A stretch of DNA of 5,617 nucleotides from NCBI GenBank assembly GCA_007124105.1, contig SLFT01000305.1:1-5617 (forward strand), read 5' to 3'. Shown piece by piece: positions 1 through 5,617 of the stretch; position 1 is the stretch's first letter; each line of letters opens with the position of its first letter. The notes beneath the pieces are model-generated. The model ran no database searches and had not been told where the DNA came from. It saw nothing but the letters and a program-made list of their open reading frames with translations. This DNA comes from Candidatus Hydrogenedentota bacterium (GTDB taxonomy: Bacteria > Hydrogenedentota > Hydrogenedentia > Hydrogenedentales > CAITNO01). A program made the translations under genes and the position numbers.

Positions 1-882
1 ACCCAGGGAACGCCGGTGCGCTTTACCGTTACCGTTTCAGGCGAAGGCAACCCAACCACCATCAGCGCGCCGCCTCTTCCAGACATGCCCTGGGCGCACG
101 TTTCCGGCCCTGAAGTGGAAACGCGGCAGCAGGACGACAGCGTGGAAATGACGAAACAGTTCTCGTACCTTCTGACGCCCCTCGCGCCGGGAGTACAGAC
201 AGTGCCGCCGGTGGTGTTCACGTTCTTCGCGCCGGCGTCGGGGGAGTACGAGTCCGCGCAATCGGCAGCATTGTCTGTTGATGTGCAGGCGGCGGCCGGC
301 GGTGAAACACTGGTGGCCGTTGGCGGTTCGGCGGAAGAGCAACGACGAAGAATAGATGTTTACGATGACGGATTGCTCCCCATTGTTACCGATCCCCAGG
401 CTGTAGCGGCGTCAGCGCGGCGCCGCAACACGCGTCTTGGGTTGGCGGCGTTCATGAGTCCTTTGGCGCCGTTGTTGGCGCTCGTGGCTTGCTATATCGC
501 GCTGCAACACCGACGGCGCCTGTCTTCGGACCGCGGGTACGCGCGCCGCTATTACGCGAAAACAACATGTTTGAAACAATTAACAGAGGCTGCCGAGGCG
601 TCCGACCCGACGGAGACGTTGTATCGCGCCCTTACCGGGTTTGTCGGCGATATGCTGAACGTGAACGGGGCCGGGCTTACCTCGTCGGAAGTGGAGTCGC
701 TGCTGCGAGAGCGCGGCGCGCCAGAGGAGACGCTGCTAATCATGACCCGCGTGTTGAAGGCATGTGAACGCGCCCGTTATGCGGGGCGCACCCCTTCGGG
801 CGAAGAACTGACAACCTTGTGCGCCACCGCAACGGATGTTGTCGAAGCGCTGCATGAAAAGCTGCGGGAGGAATCGGTATGA
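1..882 (+). CDS. batD: BatD-like protein, 5'-truncated (C-terminal 293 residues)
   Basis: The reading frame is open from base 1 to the TGA at 880-882, so the gene begins upstream; the GTG at 16 is an internal valine, not a start. The first residues read TQGTPVRFTVTVSGEGNP, followed by a PPLPDMP stretch and, further on, LTPLAPGVQTVPPVVFTFF. This is the pattern of BatD (oxygen-tolerance family) periplasmic beta domains: a G-x-P-V-x-x-T-V-x-V-S-G-x-G-N opening and a later P-x-x-P-G-x-x-x-x-P-P-x-x-F strand. One hydrophobic segment lies at about visible residues 147-169, followed by a basic HRRR stop-transfer. The tail (about 178-290) is predicted cytoplasmic and alpha-helical; its LTSSEVESLLRERGAP and ARYAG motifs match the C-terminal domain found in many long BatD proteins. 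Bat proteins are membrane-associated partners of MoxR AAA ATPases and VWA proteins; their exact biochemical role is unsettled and links to oxidative stress vary between species. The gene is translationally coupled to the next one by an ATGA overlap. Confidence 0.85.
   Translation, partial: TQGTPVRFTVTVSGEGNPTTISAPPLPDMPWAHVSGPEVETRQQDDSVEMTKQFSYLLTPLAPGVQTVPPVVFTFFAPASGEYESAQSAALSVDVQAAAGGETLVAVGGSAEEQRRRIDVYDDGLLPIVTDPQAVAASARRRNTRLGLAAFMSPLAPLLALVACYIALQHRRRLSSDRGYARRYYAKTTCLKQLTEAAEASDPTETLYRALTGFVGDMLNVNGAGLTSSEVESLLRERGAPEETLLIMTRVLKACERARYAGRTPSGEELTTLCATATDVVEALHEKLREESV
866..872 (+). promoter_or_regulatory. Shine-Dalgarno sequence for the batE-like gene
   Basis: GGGAGGA lies inside the 3' end of batD, 6 nt before the ATG at 879. 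Together with the ATGA stop/start overlap it fixes the batE start and argues for coupled translation of the two Bat proteins. Confidence 0.75.
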
Positions 883-1628
883 CGCTGTTATTAATTGCCA
901 TGACATTGGTTGCGCTTCCGGAGGAAGGCCGTATTCTGTTTGAAGAGGCCAACGCCGCCTATCACGCGGGCGCTTATGATGAGGCAATCGAGCAATATGT
1001 TCGGCTGCAACGGGACTATGACGTGAAAAGCGCGCCGCTGTTCTTCAATTTGGGAAACGCGTGGTACAGAAATGGAAGTCTGGGCAAGGCCATTTTGCAT
1101 TACGAAGCCGCCCTGGCGGTGGAACCGCGTTTCGAGCCTGCGCGAAAGAATCTGGATACAGTGCTGCAAGATACGCGGCGACGTCTGCCGGCGCCCGACC
1201 CCGCAATGCTGGAACAGGGAAGCCTGGTGCGCTATTATCCCTTCTCGCCCTGGCACAGTCTGGTGTTGACCCATGCCTGTTTATTGCTTGCGCTGGCGTT
1301 GCTCGTCGTGCGTTATTGGCGCGACACGCCCCGCATCAAGTGGATGGGCCATTTTCTCCCTGCACTCGCGCTGTTGTTCTTTGCATTTGCCGTCATGGGC
1401 AACCAGGCGACCCGCACAGCGCCGAAACTGGCTGTCGCCCTGCCTGATGAGGCCCCCGTATATTTCAGTATGAGTGAACTAGATTCCCCGCGGTTTTTGT
1501 TATATGAAGGAGACCGCGTTCTTATAGACCGGTTTGAAGGCGACTGGGCGCGTGTGCATGCGTATGGCGGCGAACGCGGCTGGACGCGGCGCGGCAATAC
1601 GGGTGTTGTCGAATACACCACGATTTAA
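879..1628 (+). CDS. batE: BatE-like TPR and SH3-domain membrane protein
   Basis: This 249-residue protein has the BatE architecture. A short hydrophobic N-terminus (TLLLIAMTLVAL, no basic n-region) probably acts as a signal or anchor. Two TPR units follow: about residues 19-50 (FEEANAAYHAGAYDEAIEQY) and 53-86 (APLFFNLGNAWYRNGSLGKA, then ILHYEAALAVEP). Two membrane segments lie at about 127-146 and 155-175, separated by a short basic loop (RYWRDTPRIKW). The C-terminal part (about 184-245) is a bacterial SH3-like domain with the typical LYEGDRV, GDWARV and GERGW signatures. The predicted topology puts both the TPR and the SH3-like part on the outer face of the cytoplasmic membrane. In Bat operons BatE follows BatD and is thought to be a scaffold in a MoxR/VWA-linked membrane complex; its precise function is unknown. 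The start is set by the ATGA overlap and upstream Shine-Dalgarno; a later ATG at 900 would destroy the hydrophobic N-terminus. A generic TPR/SH3 protein is the only alternative, and the batD neighbour makes it unlikely. Confidence 0.85.
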   Translation: MTLLLIAMTLVALPEEGRILFEEANAAYHAGAYDEAIEQYVRLQRDYDVKSAPLFFNLGNAWYRNGSLGKAILHYEAALAVEPRFEPARKNLDTVLQDTRRRLPAPDPAMLEQGSLVRYYPFSPWHSLVLTHACLLLALALLVVRYWRDTPRIKWMGHFLPALALLFFAFAVMGNQATRTAPKLAVALPDEAPVYFSMSELDSPRFLLYEGDRVLIDRFEGDWARVHAYGGERGWTRRGNTGVVEYTTI

Positions 1629-1649
1629 CGCCTTGATGGCGCTGTTTTT
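1629..1649 (+). terminator. Weak terminator-like hairpin after batE
   Basis: Directly after the batE stop, CGCC (1629-1632) pairs with GGCG (1638-1641) across a 5-nt TTGAT loop. After CTG come five T residues (1645-1649), then GTTT. The stem is only 4 bp, so this is a marginal intrinsic terminator. Its position at the end of the Bat genes is the main argument for it. Confidence 0.25.
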
Positions 1650-1652
1650 GTT
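1637..1652 (+). promoter_or_regulatory. Possible sigma-54-like (-24/-12) promoter upstream of glnD
   Basis: TGGCGCT-GTTT-TTGTT compares with the sigma-54 consensus TGGCACG-N4-TTGCW at 9 of 12 positions and with the exact required spacing. The invariant -24 GG is present at 1638-1639, but the -12 GC is GT (1650-1651), which usually weakens such promoters. A start near 1663 would give a leader of about 70 nt before glnD. No enhancer (NtrC-type) site was recognised upstream, so this is a hypothesis only. Confidence 0.25.
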
Positions 1653-1661
1653 TCGAAACAA
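1648..1661. promoter_or_regulatory. Perfect 14-bp palindrome, candidate operator
   Basis: TTGTTTCGAAACAA is identical to its own reverse complement with no spacer, the form expected of a binding site for a dimeric regulator rather than of an RNA hairpin. It overlaps the -12-like element and the place where a -35 box would sit if TATAAC (1678-1683) is a -10. No known regulator is assigned: it does not match the LexA, Fur or Rex consensus forms I know. Confidence 0.35.
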
Positions 1662-1683
1662 TGAACTTCACGCTGGATATAAC
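1655..1683 (+). promoter_or_regulatory. Possible sigma-70-type promoter for glnD
   Basis: TATAAC at 1678-1683 matches five of six bases of the -10 consensus. With a 17-bp spacer the -35 position is GAAACA (1655-1660), matching only three of six (the ACA part). It would start transcription near 1690. It competes with the sigma-54-like reading of the same region; at most one needs to be right. Confidence 0.25.
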
Positions 1684-1724
1684 AGAAGACGTTATGCGAA
1701 AGCCGTTCTTGAACATGGCTGAAT

Positions 1725-1729
1725 AAGGA
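1725..1729 (+). promoter_or_regulatory. Shine-Dalgarno sequence for glnD
   Basis: AAGGA sits 4 nt before the ATG at 1734, slightly closer than usual. An in-frame stop at 1710-1712 rules out any earlier start, and there is no alternative start codon between it and 1734. Confidence 0.65.
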
Positions 1730-1733
1730 TTGC

Positions 1734-4430
1734 ATGACTGTTGCCACATACGACATAACGGAACTCAGCCGGTTGGCCCGCGAGACCCCGACCGCTTTCA
1801 GGGCTGTTCCACGCGCGGCCTGCGTGGCGGCCGTGCGCGACTATGCGCAAAGCCGCCGCCGAGAAATTCGCGCCCACCATGACGCCGGCGAGTCCGGCGG
1901 CACAACGTTGCGTCACCTCACCGAACTATGCGACGAAATTGTGCGCGTGGTGGCCAATTTTGCCGTCGCGCACACAACCAATCCGCAGCGCATGATGCAG
2001 CAAACGGCAATATGCGCCCTGGGCGGGTACGGCCGCCGTGAAATGAGTCCGCATTCAGACCTGGACATATCGCTGGTGCTCGACAACGCGCTTACGACGG
2101 ATATCGAGGCGTTGAACGCCTTCCTGCTCCCCTTTTTCTGGGATATCGGTTTCAAAGCGGGATACACGGTGCATACGGTACGCGAGGCAATGTCCCTGGC
2201 GGTTTCAGACCCCAGGGTATTTACCACCTATGCGCAGTCCCGTCTTGTTTATGGCGATAACACCACCTTTGGCAGATTGAAATTGTCGCTGGCGGACCTG
2301 GATACCGCCAGTCGCGATGAGGTGCTGGCCTATGTGCGGCGTCGTGAACGCCCCGAGTTGTTGTCAGAGGAGCATCGCGACCTGTACGCGCTTGAACCGG
2401 ACGTCAAGGAAAACGCGGGCGGCCTGCGCGACTTTCACGCGGGATTATGGATGATCATATTGATGCTGGGGCCCTTTTCCCTGGACGAACTGGCGCAGGG
2501 CGGCTACATTACAGCGGTCGAGCATCTGGACTTGCTTGAAGGACTCGATTTCTTGTGGCGCGTTCGTAATGAACTGCACTTTCACACCGACCGCGAAGAG
2601 GACAGGCTCACTTTCCCGATGCAACGTCATCTGGCCAGGCGCTTTGGCTACGGCGATTCGCCGCGCGCAACAGAACGGCTGATGGAAGACTATTATAACG
2701 CCGCCTGTAGCGTACGGCAGTTTTTGAAGATAGCGGCGCGTATTTGCGAGCAGCCGTCCATGGCGCAGCTGTTTGAACAACAAAAATCCGAACGTGCCCA
2801 GATAACCGTCTATCAGAACCGTTTGTGTTTGAACCCGTCGGACAAGAACTGGTTCGTGGAGAATCCCGTACGGTTGCTCGAGGTGGTCTGGGAATGCGCG
2901 CGGCGCGCCGTGCCGTTGAGCTTGGCCGCATCACACTGGCTGTCAAAAAACCTGCGCCTGGTCAATGATGAATTTCGCGCAAGCGATGCGGCACGACGCT
3001 ATTTCCTGGCAATTTGCAGGCGTCCCTTTCAGGCAGGCGCGGCATTGCGCGAAGCGGCGTCAGCCGGGCTGCTGGCCGCGTATCTTCCTGAATTCGGCGC
3101 TATACAGGGTGTCATGCGCTACAAGGATTTCCACAGCTACCCCGTGGACGAGCATACGCTGCGCGCTGTTGAAGCGCTGGGGCGTCTGCCAAATCACGAG
3201 GTGCCCCTGTCCGAAATTTTGTGCAGCGCCATTGAACGTGTGCGCGACCCGCACGTGCTTGTGTTGGGCGTCCTTTTTCACGACCTGGGCAAGGTTGCGG
3301 GTGATGTCCACGTCGAGGAAAGCGCCAGGATCGCCGACGCCATTGCCGAACGAATCGGTCTCGAGCGCTACGACGCGCAGCAACTCGTTTTGCTGGTTCG
3401 CCTTCACCAGAGCATGTCGGATATCGCCTTTTACCGGGATACAGACGACTGGGATGTGGTCGCGTCTTTTGCCGCCATGGTGAAGAACGATGAATTGTTG
3501 CGCATGTTGCTGCTGCTGACTTACGCGGACCTGAGCGCCGTGGGGCCAAATGTATACAATGAATGGAAAGCGGCGCTGTTGCTGAAATTGTTTCTCAAAA
3601 CGGAGCGCATGCTGACCGGGCGCGCGGCGGACGGCATAGACGATGGTTTTATTCGGCGTAAGCGCGCGCGGGTGCGCGATCTGACAGCCCATCCTTTCGA
3701 AAAGGAGCTGGAGGGTTATCTCAATGCGCTGGGCGATCGTTATCTATTGGGATACTCGGCGGCGCAAATCGTCGAGCACGTAGCGTGTCTGGCTGAGGCG
3801 CGCGAATCAGGGCTTGCAATCCGTTGTGTCGAACAGGTGGAAATGGGAGCAAGTGAATTTGTCGTGTGTACGCGCGACAGACGCGGATTGTTCGCCGAGA
3901 TAGCGGGCGCGTTTTCATCGCAACTCGTCAACGTGCGCAGCGCGGCGTTGTTCACGCGCAATGACGGCTGGGTGGTGGACAGCTTTTTGGTGCATAACGC
4001 CGTGAGTGGAAGGCCGCTTACGGAAAACGAGGTGGCGACCGTGGCGCGCGTACTCGAGGATGTGATCATGCGCGGCGCGGACGTGGCCGCCTATGTCAGT
4101 AAATCGCGCAGACGTTTGTTCGCGTTGATGCAGTCGGAAGCGCCCGCGCGCGCGTCTGTCGAATTTGACAATGACGCGTCGCGCACTGACACGGTAATTG
4201 ATATTGTGGCCGCGGATCGCGCGGGCCTGTTGTATGACATTGCCCATACCCTGTCGGAGATGGGCGTTGATTTTAATGCGGCGCATATTATGACGGATGT
4301 GGGACGGGCGCGCGATGCCTTCTATGTTCGCATGAACGGCCGTAAACTGGAAGACGCAACATTGAAAGAGTGGGTCGCGCGGCGATTGTATGATGCTGTT
4401 GCCGGCGCCGCGCTCCTGGAAAAACCGTAA
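1734..4430 (+). CDS. glnD: GlnD, PII uridylyltransferase / uridylyl-removing enzyme
   Basis: This 898-residue protein is complete and near the usual GlnD length (about 890). In the family it uridylylates PII signal proteins (GlnB/GlnK) with UTP when glutamine is low and removes UMP when glutamine is high, in the cytoplasm. Domain order is canonical. The nucleotidyltransferase motif GGYGRREMSPHSDLD is at 97-111 with the D109/D111 pair. The family block EPDVKENAGGLRDFH is at 221-235. The HD hydrolase domain has YPVDEHT with H474, FHDLGK with H516-D517, then H526, H558 (LVRLHQSMSD) and D599 (YADLSAVG). ACT1 is at about 708-785 (TRDRRGLFAEIAGAFS) and ACT2 at about 818-893 (AADRAGLLYDIAHTLSEMG); these sense glutamine. 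Both activities therefore look intact. One oddity is that the HD loop reads GDVHV where the E. coli enzyme has GGDHS; the histidine keeps its spacing. No glnB, amtB or glnA is visible next to it. It is followed after 12 bp by an htrA-like gene that it probably co-transcribes. Confidence 0.95.
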   Translation: MTVATYDITELSRLARETPTAFRAVPRAACVAAVRDYAQSRRREIRAHHDAGESGGTTLRHLTELCDEIVRVVANFAVAHTTNPQRMMQQTAICALGGYGRREMSPHSDLDISLVLDNALTTDIEALNAFLLPFFWDIGFKAGYTVHTVREAMSLAVSDPRVFTTYAQSRLVYGDNTTFGRLKLSLADLDTASRDEVLAYVRRRERPELLSEEHRDLYALEPDVKENAGGLRDFHAGLWMIILMLGPFSLDELAQGGYITAVEHLDLLEGLDFLWRVRNELHFHTDREEDRLTFPMQRHLARRFGYGDSPRATERLMEDYYNAACSVRQFLKIAARICEQPSMAQLFEQQKSERAQITVYQNRLCLNPSDKNWFVENPVRLLEVVWECARRAVPLSLAASHWLSKNLRLVNDEFRASDAARRYFLAICRRPFQAGAALREAASAGLLAAYLPEFGAIQGVMRYKDFHSYPVDEHTLRAVEALGRLPNHEVPLSEILCSAIERVRDPHVLVLGVLFHDLGKVAGDVHVEESARIADAIAERIGLERYDAQQLVLLVRLHQSMSDIAFYRDTDDWDVVASFAAMVKNDELLRMLLLLTYADLSAVGPNVYNEWKAALLLKLFLKTERMLTGRAADGIDDGFIRRKRARVRDLTAHPFEKELEGYLNALGDRYLLGYSAAQIVEHVACLAEARESGLAIRCVEQVEMGASEFVVCTRDRRGLFAEIAGAFSSQLVNVRSAALFTRNDGWVVDSFLVHNAVSGRPLTENEVATVARVLEDVIMRGADVAAYVSKSRRRLFALMQSEAPARASVEFDNDASRTDTVIDIVAADRAGLLYDIAHTLSEMGVDFNAAHIMTDVGRARDAFYVRMNGRKLEDATLKEWVARRLYDAVAGAALLEKP

Positions 4431-4434
4431 GGAG
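4428..4434 (+). promoter_or_regulatory. Strong Shine-Dalgarno sequence fused to the glnD stop
   Basis: TAAGGAG combines the glnD stop codon (TAA) with a near-perfect anti-16S match, 8 nt before the ATG at 4443. An ATG at 4435 is followed at once by TGA and is not a start. The arrangement favours read-through transcription and efficient translation of the protease gene. Confidence 0.8.
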
Positions 4435-4442
4435 ATGTGATT

Positions 4443-5617
4443 ATGAACAGGACGATGAACGTAGTGTTGAGCGCAACCTTGTTGCTGGCCGCCTGTCTCG
4501 GCGTACAAGCCCGAGCGCAGGCGCAGGATGTTTCCCTGCTGCGGGAAATAGAGAGTATTTATGTGAACCTCCACGAGCGGTTGCGCCCCTCGGTCGTCAA
4601 TATTGACGTGCAGGGCAAGGCCGAAGAAATGGATATGACTCCTTTCGGGCCGATGGAAGACCTCTTCCGCTTCTTTAACGTGCCCACGCCACAGGAACGG
4701 CCGCGTATGCGGCAGCACCGCGCGCGCGGTACAGGCAGCGGGTTCATTTATGACGCCGAAGGCTTCATTATTACCAACAACCACGTTGTTGAGGACGCGG
4801 ACCGCATTGTGGTGCGGCTGCATAATGGAAACGAATACGACGCGGAAATTATCGGTACAGACCCGGAAACGGATATTGCCGTTATCAAGATTGACGCTGA
4901 CGAAGCGTTGCAACCGCTGACCCTGGGCGATTCCGACAAGGTGCGCGTCGGCGAGTTTGCAATCGCCATTGGCAGTCCACGCGGATTTGAGGGCTCGGTG
5001 TCCTTTGGGCACATCAGCGCGCTCGGTCGCGAAGGGCTGCGCGGCCTCGCCATGCAAGGGCTTACCTTTCAGAATCTCATTCAGACTGATGCCGCCATCA
5101 ACCTGGGCAACAGCGGCGGGCCCTTGTGCAATATTGACGGCGAAGTTATTGGCATCAACACCGCCATTGTTTTTGGCGCCAATTCAATCGGCTTTGCCAT
5201 TCCCATCAATACCGCCAAGCAGACCGTGCCTGTGTTAATCGCCGAAGGAAAGGTTACCCGCGGTTATCTTGGAGTTTCCATTGATGATGCCGACACGTAC
5301 GCCGACGTGGAGACGCTGGGGTTGCCTGACAGCTTCGGCGCGGTGGTGCGACAGGTACAGCCCGATACCCCGGCGGACGTCGCGGGCTTGAAAACCTATG
5401 ATGTGATTCGCAAAGTGAACGGAAAAGCGATTGGCAATGCCAGCGAACTGGTGCGCACCATTTCGGCATATCCTCCGGACGAGACAGTTACCCTCGAAAT
5501 CTGGCGCGATCGGAGAACTATTGAAGTGGAAGTGACGCTCACCGAACGCGATCTGCTGGCGGACAGGAGGACCGTGGAAAAATCCGTGCAGGGCATTACA
5601 GTGCGCGATCTGACGCC
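4443..5617 (+). CDS. HtrA/DegP-like serine protease, 3'-truncated (391 residues visible)
   Basis: The frame is open from ATG 4443 to the window edge. In the Do/HtrA family this is an exported protease and chaperone that degrades or holds misfolded envelope proteins. The N-terminus is a hydrophobic signal (about 6-20) with two possible processing sites: a lipobox LAAC ending at C18, or AQA|QD after residue 27. A flexible loop with PFGPMEDLFRFF (about 67-78) resembles the LA loop of DegP/DegQ. The trypsin-like domain starts at GTGSGFI (97-103) and holds the full triad: H114 (TNNHVV), D144 (TDIAVIK) and S224 (GNSGGP). The conserved GFAIPI strand is at 250-255. PDZ1 covers about 272-366, with its ligand-binding loop GYLGV (274-278) and a later GLKTYDVI turn. 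The visible end (SVQGITVRDLT) looks like the start of a second PDZ domain, as in Do-type members of about 450-500 residues. DegP, DegQ or MucD cannot be separated from this fragment, so no symbol is given. It probably shares the glnD transcript. Confidence 0.93.
   Translation, partial: MNRTMNVVLSATLLLAACLGVQARAQAQDVSLLREIESIYVNLHERLRPSVVNIDVQGKAEEMDMTPFGPMEDLFRFFNVPTPQERPRMRQHRARGTGSGFIYDAEGFIITNNHVVEDADRIVVRLHNGNEYDAEIIGTDPETDIAVIKIDADEALQPLTLGDSDKVRVGEFAIAIGSPRGFEGSVSFGHISALGREGLRGLAMQGLTFQNLIQTDAAINLGNSGGPLCNIDGEVIGINTAIVFGANSIGFAIPINTAKQTVPVLIAEGKVTRGYLGVSIDDADTYADVETLGLPDSFGAVVRQVQPDTPADVAGLKTYDVIRKVNGKAIGNASELVRTISAYPPDETVTLEIWRDRRTIEVEVTLTERDLLADRRTVEKSVQGITVRDLT

Larger units (their letters stand above)
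1629..1733. other. batE-glnD intergenic region, the only sizeable gap
   Basis: This 105-bp gap separates the Bat genes from glnD and is the best place in the window for a transcription start. It contains the weak hairpin, a -24/-12-like match, a perfect 14-bp palindrome (1648-1661), a TATAAC hexamer (1678-1683) and a small inverted repeat (1701-1706 with 1715-1720, one G-U pair, 8-nt loop) just ahead of the glnD ribosome site. A 21-codon frame, 1661-1726, opens with MNFTLDITED and ends 7 bp before glnD, but it has no Shine-Dalgarno sequence and is not called as a gene. The stretch is visibly more AT-rich than the flanking genes. Confidence 0.7.

Noticed and set aside
16..18. GTG at 16 as the start of the first gene.
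   Set aside because: The frame is open to base 1, and the residues before it (TQGTP) belong to the BatD motif, so the gene is cut by the window edge rather than starting here.
1629..1649. A strong intrinsic terminator separating the Bat genes from glnD.
   Set aside because: Only a 4-bp stem with an interrupted T tract is present, so it is recorded as weak; read-through from batE into glnD cannot be excluded.
2965..3483. Plus-strand open frame of 172 codons inside glnD in another reading frame.
   Set aside because: It overlaps the intact GlnD frame through its HD domain; its Cys/Arg/Ser-rich translation is typical of an out-of-frame reading.
3060..3692. Minus-strand open frame of 210 codons within glnD.
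   Set aside because: It is antisense to the conserved HD region of GlnD and shows no family motif or ribosome site of note.
3915..5057. A 380-codon open frame on the minus strand spanning the end of glnD and the start of htrA.
   Set aside because: It lies antisense to two well-supported genes, crosses their boundary, and its translation is rich in H, R and A without any recognisable domain. It is a typical shadow of GC-rich coding sequence.
1..5617. Mobile elements, CRISPR arrays, tRNA or rRNA genes, or long direct repeats.
   Set aside because: No repeat array, transposase or integrase motif, terminal inverted repeats or cloverleaf-like sequence was seen on either strand.

Overview
The window is a compact, all-plus-strand stretch of a GC-rich bacterial chromosome. 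It holds three well-recognised protein families in four genes, cut at both ends. Two features point to a diderm (Gram-negative-type) host: an exported Do/HtrA-type protease, and a Bat (aerotolerance-type) cluster whose BatD carries a C-terminal cytoplasmic domain. The mix of Bat genes, an isolated glnD and htrA is compatible with a PVC-, Hydrogenedentota- or Planctomycetota-like lineage. That placement is a weak inference, because there is no rRNA or marker gene here. No mobile element, phage gene, CRISPR array, tRNA or rRNA was seen.

Layout: positions 1-882 hold the 3' part of a batD-like gene (periplasmic beta-type domains, one membrane segment, cytoplasmic tail). It overlaps by ATGA with a batE-like gene at 879-1628 (TPR repeats, two membrane segments, SH3-like domain). 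These two are the tail of a Bat operon, whose usual moxR/DUF58/VWA (BatA/BatB) members would lie upstream of the window. A 105-bp gap (1629-1733) is the only sizeable intergenic space. It holds a weak terminator-like hairpin, a -24/-12 (sigma-54-like) promoter match, a perfect 14-bp palindrome and a -10-like hexamer. Positions 1734-4430 encode a full-length GlnD, the PII uridylyltransferase/uridylyl-removing enzyme, with nucleotidyltransferase, HD and two ACT domains. After 12 bp, with a Shine-Dalgarno sequence fused to the glnD stop, an HtrA/DegP-like serine protease starts at 4443 and runs off the right edge with its catalytic triad and first PDZ domain intact.

The likely transcription units are batD-batE (end of one operon) and glnD-htrA (start of another). 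The first concerns envelope and stress-related Bat functions, the second nitrogen-status signalling and envelope protein quality control. I see no direct biochemical link between glnD and htrA beyond their spacing. I did not find a convincing undescribed system. The points most worth checking are the glnD upstream region and the possible lipoprotein signal on the HtrA protein.
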